Shown here in pieces: positions 33,681 through 41,353 of a DNA stretch of 64,000 nucleotides; the first letter of the stretch is position 1; each line of letters starts with the position of its first letter. The stretch is from Symbiodinium natans (taxonomy: Eukaryota > Sar > Dinophyceae > Suessiales > Symbiodiniaceae), in assembly GCA_905221605.1 (NCBI GenBank), contig CAJNDS010002499.1, forward strand, positions 212,001 to 276,000, in the 5' to 3' direction. The notes beneath the pieces are model-generated. The model was given only the letters and a program-made list of their open reading frames with translations, did not search any database and had not been told where the DNA came from. Both the position numbers and the translations under genes were made by a program.

Positions 33681-34472
33681 ATGATAACTCCTATAGTTAA
33701 ACCTGTTAATGTTAAAGAATATGATTTTAAACAATCTAAATATGAAATAGCACCACGACTACCATTTAGTCAAATAATTATTGGTCCTAGTGGTTCTGGA
33801 AAAGGTATCTTACTACAATCAATGATATTAGATATTTATCGTGATGTCTTCGCTAGAATATACATTTGGTCACCTTCAATTTCAGTTGATAGCAATTGGA
33901 CACCAGTTAAAAAATATATTCAAGATAATTTGAAGGTTGATTTAGAAAAGGAGAAATGTATGTTTGATGAATATGTTCCTTCAGAATTGGAAGCAGTGAT
34001 AAAAAGACAACATAAAGTAATAGAATATCAGAAAAAGAATGACCATAATAAATTACACTCAATACTTATTATTGTGGACGACTTCGCAGACAGTAAGGCT
34101 TTTTCAAGAAACTCACCGCTACTAAATCAATTGTATGTGAGAGGTAGACATAATGCAATTAATATTATAACATCAACACAGAAATTTAACGCTTTATCTC
34201 CTATAATTCGTGTCAATAGTCGCCAGTTATTTTTCTTCAGGTTAAGGAACTACAAAGAAATAGAAACAATGGTTGAAGAATTAAGCGCGGTATTAATTAA
34301 GAAATCCAGTGTAGCAGATACTAAAAACCTACAAGAAGCAAAGAAACTATTATTAGAAGTGTATAATATAGCAACAGAAGAACCATACAGTTTTTTATTT
34401 ATTAACTTAATGAAAGGGGATGTTAATGATATGTTTTATAAACGATTTGATGCTAAATTAGTTATTGATTAA
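33681..34472 (+). CDS. genome-packaging ATPase, A32/FtsK-HerA type
   Basis: 263 residues; ATP-driven motor that moves the genome into the capsid. Walker A is IIGPSGSGKG (G35-G42, with K41). Walker B is SILIIVDDF (D133, D134). The downstream segment GRHNAINIITSTQKFNALSP, followed by an arginine and VNSR, matches the region after Walker B in A32-like ATPases (sensor Q, then R). Length is normal for PLV and Polinton ATPases. The start at 33681 is supported by a TCTA palindrome 10 nt upstream. It converges on the 34498 gene, with a 14-bp stem-loop covering both stops. Confidence 0.94.
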   Translation: MITPIVKPVNVKEYDFKQSKYEIAPRLPFSQIIIGPSGSGKGILLQSMILDIYRDVFARIYIWSPSISVDSNWTPVKKYIQDNLKVDLEKEKCMFDEYVPSELEAVIKRQHKVIEYQKKNDHNKLHSILIIVDDFADSKAFSRNSPLLNQLYVRGRHNAINIITSTQKFNALSPIIRVNSRQLFFFRLRNYKEIETMVEELSAVLIKKSSVADTKNLQEAKKLLLEVYNIATEEPYSFLFINLMKGDVNDMFYKRFDAKLVID

Positions 34473-34498
34473 TAATATTATTTGATAATATTATTAAT
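34468..34498. terminator. perfect 14-bp stem-loop shared by convergent genes
   Basis: Arms 34468-34481 and 34485-34498, loop TTG. The left arm overlaps the ATPase stop codon and the right arm ends at the stop of the opposing gene. It is a compact bidirectional 3'-end signal. Confidence 0.8.
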
Positions 34499-34707
34499 TA
34501 TATTAGTGAATAATTGCATAATGTCATTGGGGGAAGTTTGTAATATATTTTATCGCTTTTTGTTTCCTCTAGTTTTTCAACTCTTTCAATAACATCTTTT
34601 AATGTATTGAACAATAATATATCTGTTTTAGTTTTCTCATCAATATCTAATTCTTTTATTTGTTTCATATTTTCAGTAGCACAAGATTTTGATGATTTAG
34701 AACCCAT
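34498..34707 (-). CDS. small protein with N-myristoylation-like start
   Basis: 69 residues beginning MGSKSSKSC: Gly2, Ser6 and following lysine fit the consensus for eukaryotic N-myristoyltransferase (established for Src-like N-termini), and Cys9 could add palmitoylation. Residues 15-52 are helical and charged. It lies downstream of the fiber gene with its own TCTA palindrome. A membrane-anchored virion or assembly protein is plausible but unproven. Confidence 0.55.
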   Translation of the reverse strand: MGSKSSKSCATENMKQIKELDIDEKTKTDILLFNTLKDVIERVEKLEETKSDKIYYKLPPMTLCNYSLI

Positions 34708-34712
34708 TATAC

Positions 34713-34760
34713 AATTATTAATATATTTTAGAAATATTTTCTAAAAATATATTAATAATT
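34713..34760 (-). promoter_or_regulatory. 22-bp AT-rich palindrome with TCTA before 34707 gene
   Basis: Arms 34713-34734 and 34738-34760 pair over 22 bp with one bulged base and a 3-nt loop. TCTA on the minus strand lies at 34729-34732, 21 nt before the ATG. It is the longest palindrome in the element's gene gaps. Confidence 0.65.
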
Positions 34761-34840
34761 CTAGAACTCTACAAGAGTTGTACGATGACTTCGTCATCCT
34801 AGAACGCCCTAGGCGTTGTACATTAATTTTAGAACTTAAT
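34761..34840 (-). terminator. covarying mini-hairpin array after fiber gene
   Basis: Three perfect 6-bp stems with 3-nt loops at an exact 19-bp spacing: AACTCT/AGAGTT (34765-34779, loop ACA), GATGAC/GTCATC (34784-34798, loop TTC) and AACGCC/GGCGTT (34803-34817, loop CTA). A weaker 5-bp stem follows (34822-34840). The linkers alternate CTAG and GTAC. Stems 1 and 3 lie in the same flanks (CTAGAAC and GTTGTAC, 38 bp apart) but have different core base pairs, TCT/AGA against GCC/GGC. Confidence 0.85.
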
Positions 34841-34841
34841 T

Positions 34842-37202
34842 TTACGCTTTTGCTTTTGGTTTTGTCTTTGCCTTTGGTGAAGCTTCTCCTTTTAACTTCT
34901 TAACCTCCTTCTTTAAATCTTCAACTTCTTTCATTAATTCTTGAACACACCCCCAAAGAACAACAGACATTTTATTATCGGCTAATAATTTTACACCTTC
35001 TTCATTATAATATATTATGTTGTCCCATTCTTTCGGAATTTTAGCGTCCTTTATATCGTCTGCTATAAAACCTAGATTACTCTTTTTGTCTTCATCTTTA
35101 ATAAAATTATATGTTTTCGGTTTAATATATTTAACTGCTTTATAACATTCTTTCGTGTTTATCTCCTTAATGTTCTCTTTTAATTTAGCGTCTGATGTTT
35201 CAGTTAGAGCAACACACGTTACATTTCCTCCAATATCTGCGTTGTTAGTTGTAGTAAGGAAACCATAAACATCAACGCCTGTATTTGTAGCATCTAATCT
35301 TGATAAATTATTATTACTTAATCTAATAAATCCATCATCATCTGGATTATTAATTAATACTCTTTGTTGTCCTGAAACATCAGTATTTGTAATTTCTAGT
35401 TGTCCAACTAATGTAACTTGACCGTCTGTTATTTTAATTTCTGGCGTTGACGCTTCTAATCCGACTGTTAAATTAATATCTCCTAATGCATCGCCATTTC
35501 TAATATATAATTTATATTGTGTATCCAATACTTCCTTAAATTCACTACTATTTTGAAACATAAAGCGACCCCAACTAATAACATCTGCTTCACCAACAAT
35601 ATTTCCAATGCTATTAAATGTTTGATTATTTGTAACTGCTCTATTAATAGTAATTCCGTTAGTGTCGTTTAATTGTAGTGCTATTGTTCCTGTTGTAGGG
35701 TCAGTTGTTCTATTTGACTGTAATGAGAAATTAATTTCATTTGTTGATATAACATTTAATGAATTATTAGCGTCTGCTCGTTGAAATATTCTACCTGAAT
35801 TATTAACATAAATATCACTATTAAATGTTGATATATTTTGAAACGATGCTGTCCCACCAAAATTACTATTGCCACCCGAAACATTTAATTTATTTGAACC
35901 TTGAATAACACCAATACCTAAACTTAAACAATAAACGCCATTACCGTTTGCTGTATTTAATAGAAGTAATGAAGAACTGTCATTGCTTGTATTATAAGCA
36001 TTAATATTAAATGAATTAAATTTTAGATATCCTTGTGCATTTTTTACAGTTAAAACATTACTAGCGTCGGTTGTATTTTTATAAAATGTCAATCCATTTG
36101 CATTATTAATATTAGCATTTTCACCATCATAGTTTAAATCATTTGTTAAATCTAAATTACCATCAACTTTTAAATTTTGTCTAACAATAGCACTATCAAC
36201 AACATCTAATGTATATCCTCCTGTTAATGTATTTGATGCTGTATCTACTAATAACGAATGAGATTTAACATATTCATTAGCATTACTATTTAAATTTAAA
36301 ATTCTTCCTGTATCACCAACTGAATTATAACAATCAATACTATCATTATTAAAAGTAATATAATTATCAGTATTTCTAACTGTAAATGATAAATTAGCAT
36401 CCGCTGTATTTTCTACTACTAAACCACCTGTTGGCGTTTCTATTTTACCTGACATTTTATATCCTGCGTTATTATTTGATAAATCTAATTGTTTCATTGT
36501 ATCATCTGATGTATTATTACATAATATTTTATCACCTTTTAAAGTTATATAACTTGTTTGATTTCTAAAAGTCGCTACATCTCTATCTGCTTCTGCTCCA
36601 AATTGATTACTGAAAATCAACCCTGCTAATGGTTCAATATTAAATGTTGAATTTTTTAATGTTAGTCCTTGATGTAAAATAGTAGGTCTTGATAAATCAA
36701 TAACTGGAAAAAATGAAACATTGTCAGTAAATAATGATAAATTAGCCTTCAATGCGAGGAAATTATCAATTTCTGTATCAGTGTATCCACCACCACCTCC
36801 TGCACCTGCTATTAATGTATCCACCTCGCCCTTATTATAAAAATTGATAGCTAATAATGTGTTGTTTTGATAATTGGTAGATAAATTTGTGTCTATTTGC
36901 GTTGATGTATAATAATTAGTAAATGTAGCGTCTATTTCTGTTTTATTGTAAAAATTACTACTTAACATTGTGTTAGTTTGATACTTATTTGTTAAGTCAT
37001 CATTAATAGCATTAATATTATTAAAATTTTGTAGTTGTTTTGTGTTTAAAACTGCTATTGCATCAGTATTTGCTGTTACTTCTGTTGTGTTGTTTATGTC
37101 GTTAAGTTCTGTTTTTGTTGCATATAATAAAGAAATGTCTGTTCCGCTTACAATAACATTATCTGCTGTTAATGTGTTTGTATTATTTAGTGTCAAAGGC
37201 AT
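34842..37202 (-). CDS. fiber-like protein with S74 chaperone domain
   Basis: 786 residues; probable trimeric receptor-binding or surface fiber. The N-terminal 160 residues hold repeated FYNKTEID-, YYTSTQID- and FYNKGEVDTLI-like units known from fiber proteins of algal viruses, then a Gly-rich hinge (GAGGGGGY). The middle is Asn/Thr-rich with repeated beta-strand units. The C-terminus is a Peptidase_S74 intramolecular chaperone: TSDAKLKENI with the Ser670/Lys675 pair expected for self-cleavage, then KYIKPKTYNF, NLGFIADDI and a coiled coil (about 745-775) with a Lys/Ala tail. It stands between the capsid gene and a small gene, with a hairpin array after its stop. The S74 call is strong; the receptor-binding role is inferred. 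Confidence 0.87.
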   Translation of the reverse strand: MPLTLNNTNTLTADNVIVSGTDISLLYATKTELNDINNTTEVTANTDAIAVLNTKQLQNFNNINAINDDLTNKYQTNTMLSSNFYNKTEIDATFTNYYTSTQIDTNLSTNYQNNTLLAINFYNKGEVDTLIAGAGGGGGYTDTEIDNFLALKANLSLFTDNVSFFPVIDLSRPTILHQGLTLKNSTFNIEPLAGLIFSNQFGAEADRDVATFRNQTSYITLKGDKILCNNTSDDTMKQLDLSNNNAGYKMSGKIETPTGGLVVENTADANLSFTVRNTDNYITFNNDSIDCYNSVGDTGRILNLNSNANEYVKSHSLLVDTASNTLTGGYTLDVVDSAIVRQNLKVDGNLDLTNDLNYDGENANINNANGLTFYKNTTDASNVLTVKNAQGYLKFNSFNINAYNTSNDSSSLLLLNTANGNGVYCLSLGIGVIQGSNKLNVSGGNSNFGGTASFQNISTFNSDIYVNNSGRIFQRADANNSLNVISTNEINFSLQSNRTTDPTTGTIALQLNDTNGITINRAVTNNQTFNSIGNIVGEADVISWGRFMFQNSSEFKEVLDTQYKLYIRNGDALGDINLTVGLEASTPEIKITDGQVTLVGQLEITNTDVSGQQRVLINNPDDDGFIRLSNNNLSRLDATNTGVDVYGFLTTTNNADIGGNVTCVALTETSDAKLKENIKEINTKECYKAVKYIKPKTYNFIKDEDKKSNLGFIADDIKDAKIPKEWDNIIYYNEEGVKLLADNKMSVVLWGCVQELMKEVEDLKKEVKKLKGEASPKAKTKPKAKA

Positions 37203-37207
37203 TAGTT

Positions 37208-37243
37208 AATATTAATAAAATAGATAATTATTTTATTAATATT
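37208..37243 (-). promoter_or_regulatory. 15-bp palindrome with TCTA before fiber gene
   Basis: Perfect arms AATATTAATAAAATA (37208-37222) and its complement (37229-37243), loop GATAAT. TCTA on the minus strand (37221-37224) spans the arm/loop junction, 18 nt before the ATG. Confidence 0.65.
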
Positions 37244-37258
37244 ATTTCATTGTTTAAT

Positions 37259-37345
37259 CGTAAACGGCATAGCCCTTTAGGATTAGATGTTTTACATCTA
37301 ATCGTAAACCGCGTAGCGCTTTAGGATTAAATCTTTGATTTAATC
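37259..37345 (-). terminator. covarying double hairpin repeat after capsid gene
   Basis: Two imperfect tandem units of about 44 bp. Each has CGTAAAC, a 3-bp stem (GGC-ATA-GCC in one, CGC-GTA-GCG in the other), CTTTAGG, then a long stem with loop TTT. The long stems (37281-37303 and 37325-37345) share GATTA/TAATC ends but differ inside (GATGT/ACATC against AATC/GATT). Base pairing is kept at every difference. The second long stem overlaps the capsid stop codon. Confidence 0.85.
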
Positions 37346-38773
37346 GTAAACCTTTAAACCTAAATCCTTAATCTCTAATATTTGTTCCGACAGTAATGTT
37401 ATATAAATATTATCAGGCATAGCAGTAGTCGTTATTGAAGCATTTGCAGGTTTAACTTTTACTAACATCTGTTGTCCGGCGCGTGTATTAATTCCTGTGT
37501 ATGAACTGTCTGGAACTTTTTCAAATGAAAACCCAAATACAAATTGACGGTCGCGATACTGTCTGAAATCAATTGACAATGAATGTTGATGAAACATTGG
37601 AAGATTTAATGCCTTTCTTAAGTGATAGTAACATTCTTGAAGTGATGTAATCGGATACTCGGCATATAGTTTAGAACCTAATTGTATTTGCATTTGTAAA
37701 TCAAAATTATTGTCATAAATTCCTTCAGTTTGTTCGTCTGATTGTTGTTGTGGGTGATAGAAACGACAAAACTCTTTGTCACAGTATTCGTAACCTGTGC
37801 TTGGGTCTCCTTCCTTGTAAAATGTAATGAATGATGCTACTAATTTTGATACTGAACGGATGACTTGGACGTTAATATCAGTTGTGCCTTTTACTGATTG
37901 AGATTGAGTAATATAAGTTGTATAAGTAATGGGCAGGCCTTTTCCTTCTAAAAGATGTTTTACATATTCATTATTTAAGTTATTATCAAGGGTGCAAACA
38001 TCACAAACAACACGAGCATTATTAATTTCCCAGTCAACACTCGTATTTCTAAATTCAGCATCTGCTTCTGTGGCAGGATTAACATCAGTTACAAACCTAT
38101 TTCCTACAGCGTCCGCCGTTGTAACATCTTCAGGGTCAATTACACAATCAGTAGCATTAGTCACCAATTCTAATTCAATTGTTAAATTTCCCATATACTT
38201 TAAAGGCAAATACTTAAATTGACTGAATAAACCACATAAGGGCTTAAATCCAACAATCATTTTATCCTTAAAGCCTTGACAAGTTAAACCATTCACTTCA
38301 TATTTTAGTCTTGTGTCATTATCATTAACGAGAGTTTTAATTTCATCATCATATCTATAACCGAACCCTTCATTTGCTTCATCTTTTCTTGCACCTTGAG
38401 ACATCATTTTAGAGAACATATGATGAACTCGGTTGTAATTATCAAAGTCTTCAACAACCTGATTACCAGCAATAATTCTCATTCGTCTGAAAAAACTATA
38501 AGGAGGAGATAATGGACGGAGTTTGTTATTATATGTTCCAATGTCAAGATTTTGTAATGTAAAAAAAATTCTTACTGATTGAGGGTCTAACCACGCGTTG
38601 TCTTCAGCATTTAATGAAAATTTCAATACACGGTTACCACTTGTAGGCTTATAGATATTTGAACCAGAAGGCCAGAATGTAACACTTCTTCTATCAGTAA
38701 TATAACTTGAACCTTTGTTTAATTTAAATGACAGGTTGTCAATGAGAATATCCTCGGGGCTGAACGTCTCCAT
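37340..38773 (-). CDS. mcp: major capsid protein, double jelly-roll type
   Basis: 477 residues; main shell protein. The N-terminal part (RRSVTFWPSGSNIYKPTSG, then RVLKFSLNAEDNAWLDPQSVRIFFTL) and the PYSFFRRMRIIAGNQVVEDF segment fit capsid proteins of algal Polinton-like viruses: a strand-rich first jelly roll opening with an extended N-terminal arm. The second half has LGSKLYAEYP, AEY and FRQYRDRQFVFGF segments typical of the second roll. Cysteines are few. Length fits the family (about 450-600). It lies next to the fiber and lipase genes; TCTA is 17 nt before the ATG. The fold call is from pattern and context, not from a computed structure. Confidence 0.85.
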   Translation of the reverse strand: METFSPEDILIDNLSFKLNKGSSYITDRRSVTFWPSGSNIYKPTSGNRVLKFSLNAEDNAWLDPQSVRIFFTLQNLDIGTYNNKLRPLSPPYSFFRRMRIIAGNQVVEDFDNYNRVHHMFSKMMSQGARKDEANEGFGYRYDDEIKTLVNDNDTRLKYEVNGLTCQGFKDKMIVGFKPLCGLFSQFKYLPLKYMGNLTIELELVTNATDCVIDPEDVTTADAVGNRFVTDVNPATEADAEFRNTSVDWEINNARVVCDVCTLDNNLNNEYVKHLLEGKGLPITYTTYITQSQSVKGTTDINVQVIRSVSKLVASFITFYKEGDPSTGYEYCDKEFCRFYHPQQQSDEQTEGIYDNNFDLQMQIQLGSKLYAEYPITSLQECYYHLRKALNLPMFHQHSLSIDFRQYRDRQFVFGFSFEKVPDSSYTGINTRAGQQMLVKVKPANASITTTAMPDNIYITLLSEQILEIKDLGLKVYD

Positions 38774-38790
38774 AATTATATATTCATTTA

Positions 38791-38794
38791 TAGA
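38791..38794 (-). promoter_or_regulatory. TCTA core before major capsid gene
   Basis: Minus strand TTTTTTCTATAAATGA, with TCTA 17 nt before the ATG in an AT-rich setting. No strong palindrome was found here, unlike at most other late-type genes. Confidence 0.45.
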
Positions 38795-38806
38795 AAAAAT
38801 AAAATT

Positions 38807-38844
38807 ATATTTGATTAAATATTTTTAAATACTTAATCAAATAT
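38807..38844 (-). terminator. stem-loop at the end of the 38833 gene
   Basis: Perfect 12-bp arms ATATTTGATTAA (38807-38818) and TTAATCAAATAT (38833-38844) with a 14-nt AT-rich loop. The right arm covers the stop codon of the minus-strand small gene. Confidence 0.7.
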
Positions 38845-39033
38845 ATTAAACTTAAACTTAATATTATTTTCATTGTTTTTCTTTCCTTTCTTTGTGTTTA
38901 TAGTCTCTTTCAATTGCATCTCTCCTCCTTCATCAACTAACTTTCTTATTTCTTCATAGCTATTATGTTTAAACTTTTTATCTGGTTTAGGCTTTTCCAT
39001 TTTCTCATAACTACTAGATTTATAAGCAAACAT
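38833..39033 (-). CDS. small basic virion-region protein
   Basis: 66 residues from the ATG at 39033 (MFAYKSSSYEK). An upstream extension to 39042 would need a GTG start and is unlikely. Very Lys/Asn-rich, isoelectric point clearly basic, no Cys. It lies between lipase and major capsid genes, so it may be a DNA-binding or cement-type virion protein. No family recognised. Confidence 0.5.
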   Translation of the reverse strand: MFAYKSSSYEKMEKPKPDKKFKHNSYEEIRKLVDEGGEMQLKETINTKKGKKNNENNIKFKFNIFD

Positions 39034-39065
39034 TATTAACACTATTGAGAAATTAATTAAATTGT

Positions 39066-39069
39066 TAGA
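39066..39069 (-). promoter_or_regulatory. TCTA core before the 39033 gene
   Basis: Minus strand CATCTAACAATT, 32 nt before the ATG, directly next to the hairpin array that ends the lipase gene. The distance is longer than at the other genes. Confidence 0.35.
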
Positions 39070-39173
39070 TGAAATCAGAAACTGATTTCATTAAGAGTTT
39101 AACTTTCAGTTAAACTGTTACAAATGTTTCACATTTTGAAGAATTTCATTAAAAATAAGTTTCACTTATTTTT
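39070..39173 (-). terminator. mini-hairpin array after lipase gene
   Basis: Four perfect stems with 3-nt loops: TGAAATCAG-AAA-CTGATTTCA (39070-39090), AGTTTAACT with loop TTC (39096-39116), AAATGT-TTC-ACATTT (39122-39136) and AAAAATAAGT with loop TTC (39151-39173). A weak fifth (TGAA/TTCA) lies at 39137-39148. Plus-strand loops are TTC in three of the four. The last stem overlaps the lipase stop codon. Confidence 0.85.
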
Positions 39174-39813
39174 ACTCAAATTGTTGCATAAACTCATCAC
39201 TTGTTATTGGTAAATTCCCTTCTTTATTATGAACATTGCCTATATCTTGATATGAATGATTTTGCAAGGGGTCTAATGTTCCCTTATTTAATGTTATACT
39301 ACCTTTATCAAACATACTAACAACATCTCCGGCATTTCGTATTCGTAAATTAGTTCCCGTATCTTCCGGTCTCTGACTTGAAACAAAAGGAGAACCATAA
39401 CTCCTACTTCTGAAAATATTACCATAATCATTATTAATTTGTTGCCCCACCGCTGAACCTAAACTATGACTAATTATATCAGTAATTCCTGTAAGTTGTT
39501 TACCGTCAACTTCTATAGTTTCGTCTTTAATAAATTTATTAACATCTTTATATCTTTTCGTTTGTTGTGTCTGATACAATGGTAATTTTAAATCATCATA
39601 AACATCTCTACCGCTTTTGGTTCCTGCAATGTATAAAATAGAACCATTTTGATAAATGCCTTCTGGGTTTTCATACGCAAGTCTTAAACCTTGAGTATCA
39701 GTTAAATATGTTTCAGTTCCTGCTAACTCTTCCCTAACATCGTTATGTATTTTATTTCTTGTTTTAGGCGCTTCATACAAAATACCTTCATTTCTTCTTT
39801 TATGTTTAAACAT
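39172..39813 (-). CDS. class 3-like lipase (alpha/beta hydrolase)
   Basis: 213 residues; probably hydrolyses a lipid ester, perhaps to help membrane passage during entry or exit. The nucleophile elbow is IISHSLGSAV (Ser117), matching the class 3 lipase GHSLGG-type elbow with Ser in place of the first Gly. RSYGSPFVS (137-145) fits the strand after it. NAGDVVSMFD (Asp163) and LQNHSYQDIG (His186) supply the rest of a Ser-Asp-His triad in the right order and spacing. There is no signal peptide. The gene is shorter than cellular lipases and lies inside the virion cluster, head to head with the probable minor capsid gene, so it is probably packaged. I see no TCTA in the shared promoter region. Confidence 0.75.
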   Translation of the reverse strand: MFKHKRRNEGILYEAPKTRNKIHNDVREELAGTETYLTDTQGLRLAYENPEGIYQNGSILYIAGTKSGRDVYDDLKLPLYQTQQTKRYKDVNKFIKDETIEVDGKQLTGITDIISHSLGSAVGQQINNDYGNIFRSRSYGSPFVSSQRPEDTGTNLRIRNAGDVVSMFDKGSITLNKGTLDPLQNHSYQDIGNVHNKEGNLPITSDEFMQQFE

Positions 39814-39852
39814 ATAAAATAACTTATAATTTATTTTGTAAGTGAATTAATA
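39814..39852. promoter_or_regulatory. divergent promoter gap, lipase and minor capsid
   Basis: 39 bp separate the two start codons. The gap holds an AAAATAA/TTATTTT stem (39816-39822 and 39831-39837) but neither TCTA nor the TACTTAAA box, so it is an exception to both promoter classes. Confidence 0.4.
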
Positions 39853-40689
39853 ATGCTTAAGTTTAAAAAAGTATATATTGATAGTAGTTATAAAGTGAGT
39901 GGCACTCCGTCCGATTTTACAATTGACTTACCTGAAACGGTTCAATTAGAAGATAATATGCTATGTCAAATACACGAGGTAAGCATTCCTCATTCATGGT
40001 ATTCAATAAATAGCACTAATAATAACATTTATTGGAGACATCAAGTTATACCCCCAGGTGTAATAGCAGGTATTACTTATCGTAAAGTAACAATCCCTGA
40101 AGGAAACTATACAGCGGTTGATTTAGCACAAACAATACAAATAGCGATTAATTTATTGGTTGATACAGGGGACAGGCCTAATACATATTCTTTAAGTTAC
40201 AACACATCAACTAATAAATTTACAATCAGTTCTAATTATGCAACTGTTATTTTTGTTCTTCTTACTGATGGAGAAGTAGCTCCGTTAGCTGGTAGTTTTA
40301 GTGACCCCGTTGACATTAATAATTTAAGTTCAATGAATAGAGTAATCGGTAATACAACACCGGCAACTGATTCATATACTAATGTGGCACCTTATACAAG
40401 TAATTTTGTAGATTTAGTTCCCTTCAAGAGTTTGTATTTACATTGTAATGAAATTAGTAACTACAACCAATTAACAGTAGCGGGTAATTCATCAATAGTA
40501 AAGAAAGTAAATGTAACAGTTCCCTATCTGGGCGTTATAAACGATAATGAGTTAAGTAGTGTTGATTATATTGATGTATCGGGTAAAATGCTTCGTCGTT
40601 TGAATTTTAGACTTACTAATAATTTAAATCAGGTAGTAAATTTGAATAATGTTGACATCTCATTCACTTTAACCTTTTTTAGAGGTTAA
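39853..40689 (+). CDS. probable minor capsid (penton) protein
   Basis: 278 residues. The N-terminal pattern KVYIDSSYKVSG, FTIDLPETVQLEDN, IHEVSIPHSWYSIN and NNIYWR, then VTIPEGNYTAVDLAQTIQIA and a TYSLSYNTSTNKFTIS strand pair, recurs in virion proteins of PLVs and related viruses. The rest is strand-rich with a central NSSIVKKVNVTVPYLG segment. The expected fold is a single jelly roll forming the vertex (penton) capsomer. It stands next to the other capsid genes, and each such virus needs a minor capsid protein, which no other gene here fits better. Assignment rests on pattern and context. Confidence 0.65.
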   Translation: MLKFKKVYIDSSYKVSGTPSDFTIDLPETVQLEDNMLCQIHEVSIPHSWYSINSTNNNIYWRHQVIPPGVIAGITYRKVTIPEGNYTAVDLAQTIQIAINLLVDTGDRPNTYSLSYNTSTNKFTISSNYATVIFVLLTDGEVAPLAGSFSDPVDINNLSSMNRVIGNTTPATDSYTNVAPYTSNFVDLVPFKSLYLHCNEISNYNQLTVAGNSSIVKKVNVTVPYLGVINDNELSSVDYIDVSGKMLRRLNFRLTNNLNQVVNLNNVDISFTLTFFRG

Positions 40690-40701
40690 AATATATAAAA
40701 A

Positions 40702-40719
40702 ATTTTCTATATAGAAAAT
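40702..40719 (+). promoter_or_regulatory. perfect palindrome with TCTA abutting ATG (40720)
   Basis: ATTTTCTAT followed at once by its complement ATAGAAAAT, ending on the base before the ATG. TCTA is at 40706-40709, 10 nt before the ATG. Confidence 0.6.
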
Positions 40720-41316
40720 ATGGAAACAATTAATGAGGAGGTTGAGGAGGTTAAAAATGAAGAAGAGACTAAAGAAGTGGTTAATGAAGTTATTCAAGAA
40801 GCAACGAAAGAAGAACAAAAGCAAGAAGAGGAAGTTAAAAATGAAGAAGTAGAAGAACAACCTAAACCAAAAGCAAAACCAAAGAAACAAGCGAGAAGTG
40901 TTAAAGTAGTAGAGCTTGTTGAATGTGAAGCGTGTAATAAAAAGATGCTACCAAAATCATTAAGACACTCACACCCGAGAAATTGTAAAGGTCAACCAAC
41001 AGAAACAAGGCCAATAAACAAACAACAAAATTCATATGGGACTAAATTAAAGGAACAAATGAGAAAAGAAATTGAAGAAGAGATGAAAACTAAATATGAA
41101 AATAAAAAACCTAGAGAAGAACAAATACAACAACAACCGACAAAACCTGTTAGAATGTCTGAACCAGAACACGAAGTTTCGTGTAGCATACGCGAACCAC
41201 CACCAAGAATTCCAACAGCAAGAGAACTTTTAGCATCATCTTATGCAGAAATAAGAAGAGCAAAACAACAGGAAAAGATGGAAAAGATAGCAAGGTTTAA
41301 AACGAGTATGTTTTAA
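40720..41316 (+). CDS. acidic protein with C2HC zinc finger
   Basis: 198 residues. Residues 1-50 are almost entirely Glu/Lys/Val and probably a long helix. A basic Pro/Lys stretch (49-60) follows. Residues 67-89 form a C2HC finger: C69, C72, H83 and C89 (spacing 2-10-5). The rest is Gln/Glu/Lys-rich and helical, with a final TARELLASSYAEIRRAKQQE helix. Probably a nucleic-acid-binding virion or assembly protein; no named family. Hairpins abut the gene at both ends. Confidence 0.6.
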   Translation: METINEEVEEVKNEEETKEVVNEVIQEATKEEQKQEEEVKNEEVEEQPKPKAKPKKQARSVKVVELVECEACNKKMLPKSLRHSHPRNCKGQPTETRPINKQQNSYGTKLKEQMRKEIEEEMKTKYENKKPREEQIQQQPTKPVRMSEPEHEVSCSIREPPPRIPTARELLASSYAEIRRAKQQEKMEKIARFKTSMF

Positions 41317-41353
41317 TTATTAATAATATTTTTAATCTAATATTATTAATAAT
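41316..41353 (+). promoter_or_regulatory. 15-bp palindrome with TCTA between stop and ATG
   Basis: Perfect arms ATTATTAATAATATT (41316-41330) and complement (41339-41353), loop TTTAATCT. TCTA is at 41336-41339, at the loop edge. It fills the whole gap from the upstream stop to the ATG at 41354. Confidence 0.7.
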
